A DNA stretch of 64,000 nt, from NCBI RefSeq assembly GCF_900128455.1, contig NZ_LT635783.1, positions 338,981 through 402,980 of the forward strand, given 5' to 3'. The translations under genes and the position numbers were made by a program. Position 1 is the first letter of the stretch. Every line of letters starts with the position of its first letter. This document shows, one piece after another, positions 10,429 through 17,687 of this stretch. The notes beneath the pieces are model-generated. The model worked only from the letters and a program-made list of their open reading frames with translations, was not told where the DNA came from and searched no databases. Source of the DNA: Bacteroides mediterraneensis (GTDB lineage Bacteria > Bacteroidota > Bacteroidia > Bacteroidales > Bacteroidaceae).

Positions 10429-10863
10429 TAAACAAAAAATCCAAGATGGATACATTTCTTTCCATGTATTGATAAATGACTTAGTTACTAGACTCACTTA
10501 AATTTGTTGGTATTGCAATAGATTTGGAGCGATAATCGAAAATAAGAAGTCAAAGCAATAAACGATTTTACCAAAATTCTGCAATGAAGATATAGAGAAA
10601 GTAGACACTGGACATTATCCATATTTTGCAGTCCATCTAGCTTTTCTCCAAAGGCAAGGGATGATTTAAAAACTAATATGCACAGTATTGTTCTTCGTTT
10701 GAAAAGCTTGTTTACTATTCCTTTTTCCCTAACAATTGTTTTGGCAATTATAGAAATACTCCGTATTTTTGCATTTAATAGAGCGTTCTTTTGGTTAATG
10801 CAAAACAAGAAAAATATAGAACTTCGCTCGTTTCTAAATCGTTACCTGTTAAAAAATATATTC
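10429..10863. other. Gap without a convincing gene
   Basis: About 435 nt of AT-rich sequence lies between the operon promoter and the integrase. A 104-codon reading frame on the minus strand (10494-10808) and a 63-codon one on the plus strand (10678-10869) overlap each other. Neither has a recognisable domain, and both have irregular composition. It may be a deletion scar, since the integrase loses its family sequence at the right edge of this gap. Confidence 0.4.
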
Positions 10864-11967
10864 TTATAAACTGCTTATTTTCAGTGTGTAGGATAAATGG
10901 TGATGCCTAGCAACATGTGTAGTCAGGTTCTTCTTTATCAAACACAGGTCGGCAATCTCTTTCAGGTAGCTGTTCATCTTCTGATTGCAGGGGACAGGCA
11001 GTAATACTCCTTTCTTTTTGCAGGCAGGATAATCTGCATATTTTCTCAGGATTTCCAAAGGAATATCCAACAGCGGGATATTACACATGTTCTTTGTTTT
11101 CTGACGTGGCTTTCTGATCCACAGGTTTCCATTGTTGTCTTTTACGATATGCTCAGGGGAAAGTTGTTGCACGTCGATGAAAGCCAGACCGGTAAAGGCG
11201 GCGAAAATAAAAACATCACGGACTACGGTGATTCGCTCCAGAGGAAACTCCTTGTGGTAGATAGTCAGCAGTTCGTCCATGGTAAGAAATTCACGGATTA
11301 CTTCTTTTTCGTGGAATTTGATACCGATAAACGGGTCTTTGGCTATCCATTCATTGGCCAGTGCCAGATTAGTAATCTTCTTCAGACACTTCATATAACG
11401 GATGACGGTATTCTGCTGACATTCCTTTTCCGTTTTCAGATAAAATTCAAAGGCACGTACCAGCTCACCGTTGACTTCCGCCAGCGGCAGATCATCCTTT
11501 CCGTATTTCTGTCTGATAAGTTCGGCAAGATAGCGCTTACAGCTTTCATAACGGCGAATGGTAATCAGGGCGTAGTCTTTACCGACCAGGGCACGGCATT
11601 GGTCATTGTGTTCCTGCATGGTGCCGATGAGGGTGCGGACCGCTTCCGGTTCTTTGTCTTGTCCGAAAAATATTTCCTGCAACAGACGCGCTGTTATAGG
11701 CTGGTTCTGTTCTTCCAGCTCACAAAAAATCTGATGTAATTTGATTCTCGCATTTTCGATATAGGCATTCAGATCGCATGATTTGCGGCTTTTTCCTCTG
11801 GCAGATTCCTTTGCCTGACTCCAGAGAGACGGATCAATGCTTTTACGGATGTTGTTTTCAACTCGCGTACCATCTACTGTAATACGCATACAAACGGATG
11901 CTTCTCCGTTTTTCAGCAGCTTGGTCTTCTTCAAGAAGAAAAGCACATTGAATGAACTTCTTTTCAT
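10864..11967 (-). pseudogene. Tyrosine integrase, C-terminally truncated
   Basis: This site-specific recombinase is of the Bacteroidales integrative-element type: an N-terminal Arm/SAM-like domain (residues about 1-200), then the catalytic domain. The FTGLAFIDV segment stands where the first catalytic Arg region lies; a Lys-containing beta-hairpin and the box II motif THVARH follow. After ARH the sequence turns into an unrelated tail (HHLSYTLKISSL) and stops, so the expected second His/Trp and nucleophile Tyr are missing (367 aa from this start, against roughly 400 in the family). The start chosen is ATG 11967; an upstream ATG at 11994 overlaps the predicted -7 box. Its position next to the tRNA-Phe 3' end fits an integrase that used that tRNA. 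Probably inactive. Confidence 0.85.
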
Positions 11968-11991
11968 TTTTCCTACAGTTTTTAGTTTGTA

Positions 11992-11999
11992 CAAAAGTA
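11992..11999 (-). promoter_or_regulatory. -7 box of the integrase gene
   Basis: TACTTTTG on the minus strand fits TAnnTTTG exactly and lies 24 nt upstream of ATG 11967. No good TTTG -33 partner is present at 19-21 nt, so this is a partial promoter match. It argues against the upstream ATG at 11994 as the start. Confidence 0.45.
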
Positions 12000-12062
12000 G
12001 GAAACCGAACCCGTTTTCTTGCTATGCAAAATATTGACAATCAGTGAAAAAGAGCCTAATTC

Positions 12063-12109
12063 GGTGGAGATTTTTGCTCCACCTTTTATCTCCACCTTTT
12101 GCTCCACCT
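12063..12109. repeat. CTCCACC direct repeats beside the integrase
   Basis: CTCCACC occurs three times in a row at 12-13 nt spacing, separated by TTTTG or TTTTAT. The first copy also pairs with an inverted GGTGGAG at 12063. Short direct repeats between a tRNA and its integrase are typical arm-type or Xis binding sites. Function here is inferred from position. Confidence 0.5.
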
Positions 12110-12154
12110 CAAACGGTAATATTTTGCCGTTTTTTGCGTGCCTGGAGAAAACAA

Positions 12155-12187
12155 AAAATCCCGATTTCGCTTGGAAATCAGGATTTT
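12155..12187 (-). terminator. Terminator downstream of tRNA-Phe
   Basis: AAAATCC-GATTTC pairs with GGAAATC-GGATTTT around a GCTT loop, with one mismatch. On the minus strand a T-run follows. It lies 25 nt beyond the tRNA 3' end. A second small hairpin with a T-run (AACGG...CCGTT) lies at about 12113-12137. Confidence 0.6.
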
Positions 12188-12211
12188 ACTATCTTTTGCT
12201 TTTCTTCAAAG

Positions 12212-12284
12212 TGGTGCCACCAGGAATCGAACCGGGGACACAAGGATTTTCAGTCCTTTGCTCTACCAACTGAGCTATGGCACC
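12212..12284 (-). tRNA. tRNA-Phe (GAA)
   Basis: The 73-nt cloverleaf has acceptor GGTGCCA/TGGCACC, D-arm GCTC AGTTGGTA GAGC, anticodon stem AAGGA/TCCTT with loop CTGAAAA (anticodon GAA), and T-arm CCCGG TTCGATT CCTGG. The discriminator is A and CCA is not encoded. It has its own consensus promoter. The 3' end faces the truncated integrase and accessory DNA, so this gene is the likely attachment site of the island. Confidence 0.97.
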
Positions 12285-12305
12285 ATTGTTTCTTGTTTGC
12301 GGTTG

Positions 12306-12336
12306 CAAAGGTACGTAAACTTTTGAAACCTGCAAA
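12306..12336 (-). promoter_or_regulatory. tRNA-Phe promoter
   Basis: The minus strand reads TTTG (12336-12333), a 19-nt spacer, then TACCTTTG (12313-12306). This is a full match to the Bacteroidales sigma consensus TTTG-N19-TAnnTTTG. Transcription would begin roughly 15 nt before the mature tRNA 5' end. Confidence 0.8.
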
Positions 12337-12416
12337 CTTTTCAGTAGAAAAAATGCGTTTTTTGTGTAAAAAGAGGCTTTCTGTATGCAAAATGCACGGA
12401 TGTTGCACAAAAAAAA

Positions 12417-12459
12417 CTTCCTTTTCGCTCCGAAGAAAAGTCGGATTGCGAAAAGGAAG
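12417..12459 (-). terminator. Terminator of the sppA-lpxK-PNP-thiL operon
   Basis: A long hairpin pairs CTTCCTTTTCGC with GCGAAAAGGAAG, with an inner TCCGA/TCGGA. On the minus strand it is followed by a T-run. It starts 28 nt after the thiL stop codon. Confidence 0.8.
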
Positions 12460-12486
12460 GTCTTATTTCCCGGTTGTAAGATAATT

Positions 12487-13524
12487 TTATCCTTTCAATG
12501 GATTCCAGCCTTGCGCTTTCAGTTCCAGCTCGTTGCCGTCGCGGGTGACCAGTGCACAGCCCAGTTCAGGTTTGGTGATATGACCGATGATTTTGACATC
12601 CTTCATCTGGGCTACCGTTTCGTGGGCCGTTAATGGTACGGTGAAGAGCAGTTCGTAGTCCTCGCCGCCATTCAGGGCACAGGTGCTCAGGTTCATGTTG
12701 AACTCTTCGGCCATGACAGCTGTCTGGTAGTCGATGGGGATACGCTCCTCATAGACCCGGCAACCTACGTGACTCTGTGAGCAGATGTGCATCAGTTCGG
12801 ACGACAGACCGTCGGAGATGTCCATCATAGCCGTAGGCCGAAGACCGGCTTTGGCCAGACTTTCTACGATGTCCTTGCGGGCTTCCGGTTTCAGGAAGCG
12901 TTCCAGCAGGTATTCCTTTCCGGCAAAGTCGGGTTGTACGTCCTTTTCGCCCTGGAACACGGCCTTCTCGCGTTCCATCAGTTGCAGGCCCATGTAGGCG
13001 GCTCCGAGGTCACCCGATACACAGATGAGGTCGGTTTCCTTGGCGCCGTTGCGATAGACCACCTTGTCCTTGTCGGCTTCCCCGATACAGGTGATGGAGA
13101 TGGCCAGACCTGTGACGGAAGAGGTGGTGTCGCCACCCACGAGGTCCACGTGATGCTGTTCGCAGGCCAGGCGCAGGCCGTCGTAGAAGTCTTCCAGGTC
13201 TTCGATGCAGAAACGCTTGGAGACAGCCAGTGAGACGGTAATCTGTTTCGGTGTACCGTTCATGGCGTAGATATCGGAGAAGTTCACCATGCCCGATTTA
13301 TATCCCAGGTGCTTCAGCGGGGTATAGACCAGGTCGAAGTGTACGCCTTCCATCAGCAGGTCGGTGGTGACCAGTACCTGCTTGCCGGGAAACTCCAATA
13401 CGGCGGCATCGTCGCCCACTCCGTATTTCGTTTCCGGATTTTGCAGTTTGATGTCTTGGGTGAGGTGCTTGATGAGGCCAAATTCACCCAAGGTGGAGAT
13501 TTCAGTTCTGTTTCCTTCGTGCAT
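12487..13524 (-). CDS. thiL: Thiamine-monophosphate kinase
   Basis: ThiL phosphorylates thiamine monophosphate with ATP to give thiamine diphosphate, the last step of cofactor synthesis. The protein has 345 aa, the full family length. It shows the AIRS-type N-terminal GDDAAVLE (about 43-50), DLLMEGVHFDL for metal/ATP binding, GGDTTSS (about 132), and SDGLSSELMHI and GGEDYELLFTV in the C-terminal half. It is the last gene of a minus-strand run and is followed by a strong terminator. Only 7 nt separate it from the phosphorylase gene upstream, so co-transcription is likely. KorAB, encoded divergently nearby, uses thiamine diphosphate; any regulatory link is speculation. Confidence 0.96.
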   Translation of the reverse strand: MHEGNRTEISTLGEFGLIKHLTQDIKLQNPETKYGVGDDAAVLEFPGKQVLVTTDLLMEGVHFDLVYTPLKHLGYKSGMVNFSDIYAMNGTPKQITVSLAVSKRFCIEDLEDFYDGLRLACEQHHVDLVGGDTTSSVTGLAISITCIGEADKDKVVYRNGAKETDLICVSGDLGAAYMGLQLMEREKAVFQGEKDVQPDFAGKEYLLERFLKPEARKDIVESLAKAGLRPTAMMDISDGLSSELMHICSQSHVGCRVYEERIPIDYQTAVMAEEFNMNLSTCALNGGEDYELLFTVPLTAHETVAQMKDVKIIGHITKPELGCALVTRDGNELELKAQGWNPLKG

Positions 13525-13531
13525 AGTATTT

Positions 13532-14347
13532 TTACGCTCTGTTGATAAGTTCTCTCATAATGGTGGTCATGCGGGGCTGTGCTTCATCGGCTGCCTTCTG
13601 CACTTCTTCGTGGGATACTTCCACAATCTTGCCTTCCACGCCCAAGTCGGTGATGACCGATACGCCGAACACCTTGATGCCGCAATGGTTGGCCACGATG
13701 ACTTCCGGTACGGTAGACATACCTACGGCGTCCGCGCCCAGGATACGGAACATCTTGTATTCCGACGGGGTTTCAAACGTAGGTCCTTGCGTACCGATGT
13801 ACACGCCTTGTTGTACTTTGATGCCCTTTTCCTCTGCAATTTCCAGGGCTTTGGCTATCAGTTCCTTGGAATATGCCTCGCTCATGTCCGGGAAACGGGG
13901 TCCGTAGTCGATGTTCTTGCCGCGAAGCGGATGTTCGGGGAAGAAGTTGATGTGGTCGGTGATAATCATCAGGTCACCGATTTCGAAATCCGGGTTCGTG
14001 CCTCCTGCAGCGTTCGATACGAACAAGGTCTTGATGCCCAGTTCACGCATCACACGCACGGGGAAAGTCACTTCCTTCATGGAATAGCCTTCGTAAAAAT
14101 GAAAGCGTCCTTGCATGGCCATGATATCTTTGTTGCCCAATTTCCCGAAAATCAGCTTGCCGCTGTGTCCTTCGACGGTGGAAACCGGGAAGTTCGGAAT
14201 CTCCGAATAGTTGATTTCATACTTGTCGGTGATTTCATGCACCAGACTGCCCAGGCCCGTGCCCAGGATGATGGCTGTTTCGGGATGAGTGTGCATCTTC
14301 GCCTTCAGGAAGGCGGCGGTTTCTTGAATTTTTTCTAACATACTCAA
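13532..14347 (-). CDS. Purine-nucleoside phosphorylase (inosine/guanosine type)
   Basis: This cytosolic enzyme cleaves purine (deoxy)nucleosides with phosphate to base and (deoxy)ribose-1-phosphate for salvage. The 271-aa sequence has GTGLGSLV (phosphate site, about 30), GRFHFYEGYS (about 80-89), VSNAAGG (about 112), the GPTFETPSEY loop and GADAVGMSTVPEVIVANH (about 190-207), all hallmarks of the trimeric PNP/MTAP family. The start MSMLEKIQETA matches the family N-terminus. The first 113 nt of this gene overlap the 3' end of lpxK in another frame. It lies in the sppA-lpxK-PNP-thiL operon. Confidence 0.94.
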   Translation of the reverse strand: MSMLEKIQETAAFLKAKMHTHPETAIILGTGLGSLVHEITDKYEINYSEIPNFPVSTVEGHSGKLIFGKLGNKDIMAMQGRFHFYEGYSMKEVTFPVRVMRELGIKTLFVSNAAGGTNPDFEIGDLMIITDHINFFPEHPLRGKNIDYGPRFPDMSEAYSKELIAKALEIAEEKGIKVQQGVYIGTQGPTFETPSEYKMFRILGADAVGMSTVPEVIVANHCGIKVFGVSVITDLGVEGKIVEVSHEEVQKAADEAQPRMTTIMRELINRA

Positions 14348-15398
14348 TGATTTTGGGGTTAAATACTAGTTCTCCTTTGTGCAGGAACTCCACTTCTATG
14401 GGGAGCACATAAATATAGGGTTTCAGTTCGTCGGCGAGCTGCGGGTGGCCGATGAGCCGCGAAGCATCCTTTTCGGTGGTCAGGATGAGGCGGCGGGCTA
14501 CGGGCAGCCGGTGGAACCGTTGTGCAATCTGTCGCATGTCGGTGCCGTCAAAATTGTGGTGGTCGCCGAAGAGCAGGGGAGTGACGCGGGCGGCGTGGCG
14601 GTCGACTTCCTCCAACAGAGGGGCCGGTGAGGCGATGCCGGTAACCAGCAACACTTCTCTTTCTTTCAGCATGTCGAGCGGCTGTGCAGGGGTATCGGCA
14701 AACAGTGGATACAGCTTTCCGTAGACCAGAGTCGTGAAGCATACTTCCTGACGGGGAAGGGGGCGGATACGCTGCCGGATACGTGTACAGTCTTCCAGGC
14801 TGAGGCCCGGCGGACATTTGGTCACCACGAGCAGGTCGGCCCGTTGTTTGCCGCTGGCAGGTTCCCGCAATCGTCCGGCAGGCAGAAGCTGGTCACATTC
14901 CACGGGACGGTGGTAATCCATCAGCAGGATGCTCAGACCCGGCTGTACGTAGCGGTGTTGAAAGGCATCATCCAGCAGGATGACTTCCGTATCGGGTGCT
15001 CCTTCCGGTGCTGTCAGTCGGCGGATACCTTCGCAGCGGTCTCCGTCCACGGCGATACGGATGTCGGGAAACTTGCGGGCCATCTGATAAGGCTCATCTC
15101 CGATGTCCTCCATGCGGGAGGCAGGAGAGGCCAGCACGAAGCCTTTCGATTTCCGCTTGTAGCCCCGGCTCAGCACGGCCAGCCGGAACGACTGGTGCAG
15201 TAGGCGGATAAGGTATTCCGTATGAGGTGTTTTCCCGGTGCCGCCTACGGTCAGGTTACCGATGCAGATGACAGGCAGCGGAAAGCGTTCCTGCCGGAGC
15301 AGTCCCCGGTCGAACAGAAGGTTCCGTACCCTCACCCCGATGCCGTAGAGGACACTGAAGGGCCACAGTCCCCAATATATCTTGCATTTTCCATTCAT
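14235..15398 (-). CDS. lpxK: Tetraacyldisaccharide 4'-kinase (lipid A)
   Basis: LpxK phosphorylates the 4' position of the lipid A disaccharide precursor at the inner membrane. The 387-aa sequence has the P-loop GNLTVGGTGKTPHTEYL (about 47-63), the DDAFQHR signature (about 142) and TTEKDASRL near the C-terminal region. The recognisable enzyme ends about NPKIIEYVRKN; the last 35 residues (Arg/Gly/His-rich) are read from DNA that also encodes the N-terminus of the downstream phosphorylase. That 113-nt overlap is unusually long. The gap to sppA upstream is 14 nt, which supports an operon. Confidence 0.94.
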   Translation of the reverse strand: MNGKCKIYWGLWPFSVLYGIGVRVRNLLFDRGLLRQERFPLPVICIGNLTVGGTGKTPHTEYLIRLLHQSFRLAVLSRGYKRKSKGFVLASPASRMEDIGDEPYQMARKFPDIRIAVDGDRCEGIRRLTAPEGAPDTEVILLDDAFQHRYVQPGLSILLMDYHRPVECDQLLPAGRLREPASGKQRADLLVVTKCPPGLSLEDCTRIRQRIRPLPRQEVCFTTLVYGKLYPLFADTPAQPLDMLKEREVLLVTGIASPAPLLEEVDRHAARVTPLLFGDHHNFDGTDMRQIAQRFHRLPVARRLILTTEKDASRLIGHPQLADELKPYIYVLPIEVEFLHKGELVFNPKIIEYVRKNSRNRRLPEGEDAHSSRNSHHPGHGPGQSGA

Positions 15399-15412
15399 GC
15401 ACGTGCCTCCGC

Positions 15413-17173
15413 TTATTGGATGTGGAGGTCGAACGGCAGGCGGGCCTGCAGACGGTCAGATTCTCCGATGTGGCGTATCCAGTCGAAACTGCGGTAGTAA
15501 TCGCCGAAGGTCTCCTGCAGCTGGCTGTGGATATAGCGGTCGGTACGGGTGTTCAGCAGTTCCGTCAGGAAGTCCTGTTTGCCGGGATAACTTTTCAGTG
15601 TATAGTTTTTCACTTTCCCCAGTTGGGCAGCCAGTTGGATGGCGGTATCCAGTCCGCCCAGTTCGTCCACCAGTTTCAGGTCTTTGGCCATGCTGCCCGT
15701 CCATACGCGTCCTTCCGCAATCTTGCAGAGCTCTTCCAGCGGAATGTTCCGTCCTTCGGCACAGCGTTTTGTGAACAGGGCATATCCCTGGTTCACCATC
15801 TGCTGCATCAGGGCCGATTCTTCCGCATTGAACGGGCGGCTCATGCTGCCCATGTCGGCCATCTTATGAGTTTTGACTCCGTCGAAATGGAGTCCCAGTT
15901 TGTTGTTCAGTAGTTCTGACGCATCGGGCACCATACCGAAGATGCCGATGGAGCCGGTCAGGGTGGTCGGTTCGGCCACAATCTTGCTGGCGGCACATGA
16001 GATGTAGTAGCCGCCGGAAGCCGCATAGTCACCCATGGATACTACCACCGGTTTTTCTGCTTTCAGCAAAGTGACTTCCCGCCAGATTTGTTCCGACCCG
16101 TAGGCACTTCCGCCCGGAGAGTTCACGCGGAGCACTACGGCTTTTACATTCTTGTCCTTGCGCAAGTCGCGCAGGTCTTTGGCCACTTTCTCGGAGTTGA
16201 TGCCTTCGTCGTACGACGAGCCGTTGTCGATTTCTCCGTAAGCGTAATATACTGCCACTACGTCGCGGGTCTTGCTTTTCGGGACAGCCGGCTTGACGCG
16301 GGTCATTTCGTCCAGACTCAAGGTCTGGAGGTCTTCGTCGTCCGACAGGCCAGTGAGCGATTTCAGGTAGCTGAGCACTTCATCCTGGTACATCAGCGTG
16401 TCGGCCAGTCCGCAGCGCACATAAGTCTCTGCCGGTTGCAAGTCCATGTTTCGGTCGGCCAGCAGGTTCAGGGAGTCGGCCGACAGGTGTCTGGAGTCGG
16501 CCACATCGTTCAGGAGGCTGTTCCAGGTAGATTCCAAGAAAGCCTGCGTCTGTTCGCGGTTGGCCGGACTCATCTCGGTGCTGGTGAGCGGTTCCACAGC
16601 CGATTTGTAGGTACCCACCCGGAAAATCTGCATCTTCACGCCGATTTTGGCAAGGAAATCTTTCAAAAACATGGTTTCACTGGCCAGTCCATGCCAGGAC
16701 AAGCTGCCCACGGGATTGACGATGACCTTGTCGGCTACGCTGGCCAGGTAGTATCCGCCCTGCGTGTAAGCATCGGCGTAGGCAACCAGAAACTTGCCAC
16801 TTGTTTTGAAGTCGGCCAGTGCCCGGTGAATGGCCTGCAAGGAGGCGGCCGAACAAGCCAGTGCTCCAGTGTGCAGGTAGATTCCCTTAATCTGGTCGTT
16901 TTCCTTGGCCTTCTGGATAGAGTTCAGAATATCTTCCAGTCCGTAGGTGGAAATCTGGTCTTCAAAGAACTGGTCGATGGGGCTGGGCTGATACCGTTCC
17001 TCTACGGTTCCTTTCAAGTCGAGGGTAAATACGGAATTTGCCGGGACGATGGTCTCGGTATCAGACGAAATCAACATGCCGGCCAGTACGCTTATTCCCA
17101 AGATGATAAAGATGAACCCGCAAATCAGCACACCCGTAATGGTGGCCAAGGTACTTCGAAGAAATTCTTTCAT
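15413..17173 (-). CDS. sppA: Signal peptide peptidase SppA, 67K type
   Basis: This inner-membrane serine protease degrades signal peptides left after secretion. The 586 aa fit the long, two-domain form. One N-terminal membrane helix (about 9-32) is followed by two tandem SppA/S49 domains. The first carries YADAYTQGGYYLAS with the general-base Lys region (ADKVIVNP). The second carries MGDYAASGGYYIS with the nucleophile Ser and GSIGIFG. This arrangement of Lys in the N-terminal and Ser in the C-terminal domain is that of the E. coli enzyme. It is the first gene of the minus-strand operon. Its start at 17173 is followed at once by a hydrophobic anchor, supporting the choice. Confidence 0.95.
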   Translation of the reverse strand: MKEFLRSTLATITGVLICGFIFIILGISVLAGMLISSDTETIVPANSVFTLDLKGTVEERYQPSPIDQFFEDQISTYGLEDILNSIQKAKENDQIKGIYLHTGALACSAASLQAIHRALADFKTSGKFLVAYADAYTQGGYYLASVADKVIVNPVGSLSWHGLASETMFLKDFLAKIGVKMQIFRVGTYKSAVEPLTSTEMSPANREQTQAFLESTWNSLLNDVADSRHLSADSLNLLADRNMDLQPAETYVRCGLADTLMYQDEVLSYLKSLTGLSDDEDLQTLSLDEMTRVKPAVPKSKTRDVVAVYYAYGEIDNGSSYDEGINSEKVAKDLRDLRKDKNVKAVVLRVNSPGGSAYGSEQIWREVTLLKAEKPVVVSMGDYAASGGYYISCAASKIVAEPTTLTGSIGIFGMVPDASELLNNKLGLHFDGVKTHKMADMGSMSRPFNAEESALMQQMVNQGYALFTKRCAEGRNIPLEELCKIAEGRVWTGSMAKDLKLVDELGGLDTAIQLAAQLGKVKNYTLKSYPGKQDFLTELLNTRTDRYIHSQLQETFGDYYRSFDWIRHIGESDRLQARLPFDLHIQ

Positions 17174-17687
17174 GATAAGTCGTTTTAGGATTGATAAACA
17201 AAGTTATTCTTTTTGCCTGAGAAAAACAAAGATGCGGCTGCTTAAATTTCTTTTTGCCGGTTTACCGGCATCTTGTTTTAAAAAATTTCGATGCTTTTTA
17301 AAGGGAGGAGTTAATTAATATAATATATAGGTGGGCGGGAGGGGCTTTTTAGGGAAGTCTGATATAAAAAATGTGAAAATTTTTATAACTAATTGTTTTG
17401 CAGTGTGTTAGGTGGTGGCAACCTGTATGCGAACCCTTGCAGAAATTTTCTTGTCGCAGAATGGGGTCGAAAGGGGGGGAGAAAACCTCTTTGCGTTTGT
17501 TCCAAAACTCTTCGACGTTTTCCTTTAAACGCACTTGCGTTTCGGTTCAAACGCACTTATGTTTGAGGGAAAACGTCCTTGCGTTTTTTGCGAAGTGGAC
17601 TAAAATAACTTCCGATTTATTTTGTTTTTTTACGGAACTTCCCCAATTTTGCCAAAATTGATTTTGTGAACTTTAAATGAATACGAT
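17174..17687. other. Divergent intergenic region sppA/korA
   Basis: This 514-nt gap contains the sppA promoter region, a G-rich stretch near 17330-17345 and 17465-17480, and a tandem palindromic repeat array (listed separately) in the korA leader. No complete gene is visible. No textbook TTTG-N19-TAnnTTTG promoter was found for korA. Confidence 0.6.
17483..17592 (+). repeat. Five 22-bp tandem palindromic repeats in korA leader
   Basis: Units begin at 17483, 17505, 17527, 17549 and 17571, exactly 22 bp apart. Each holds a 16-bp core like AAACGCACTTGCGTTT: inverted AAACGC/GCGTTT arms around a 4-nt loop, followed by a variable 6-nt linker. The third unit is a perfect hairpin and the others have one to three mismatches. 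The array ends 95 nt before the korA start. The 22-bp pitch equals about two DNA turns. Function is unknown: it may be operators for a dimeric protein, RNA stem-loops, or a REP-like array. Confidence 0.85.

Larger units (their letters stand above)
1..12046. mobile_element. Genomic island remnant at tRNA-Phe (partial)
   Basis: Everything between the left edge and the tRNA-Phe 3' end is accessory in character: a truncated tyrosine integrase next to the tRNA, a group II intron, and a defence-type operon. Core biosynthetic genes begin only on the other side of the tRNA. Integrases that use a tRNA 3' end normally sit directly inside the element, as here. The far end and the second att copy lie outside the window, so the boundary and the number of insertion events are inferred. 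Because the integrase is broken, the island is probably no longer self-mobile. Confidence 0.55.

Noticed and set aside
10494-10808. 104-codon open frame on the minus strand in the island gap
   Set aside because: AT-rich, no domain, no promoter or ribosome-binding context; kept only as part of the gap description.
12135-12150. Start of a small gene on the plus strand near tRNA-Phe
   Set aside because: Candidate frames here run through the tRNA and terminator hairpins and have no domain.
16088-17188. 366-codon open frame on the plus strand opposite sppA
   Set aside because: No family resemblance; sppA has all catalytic motifs.
17483-17592. Array considered as a CRISPR
   Set aside because: Repeat cores are 16 bp with only 6-nt linkers and the repeats differ among themselves; there is no room for spacers and no cas gene nearby.
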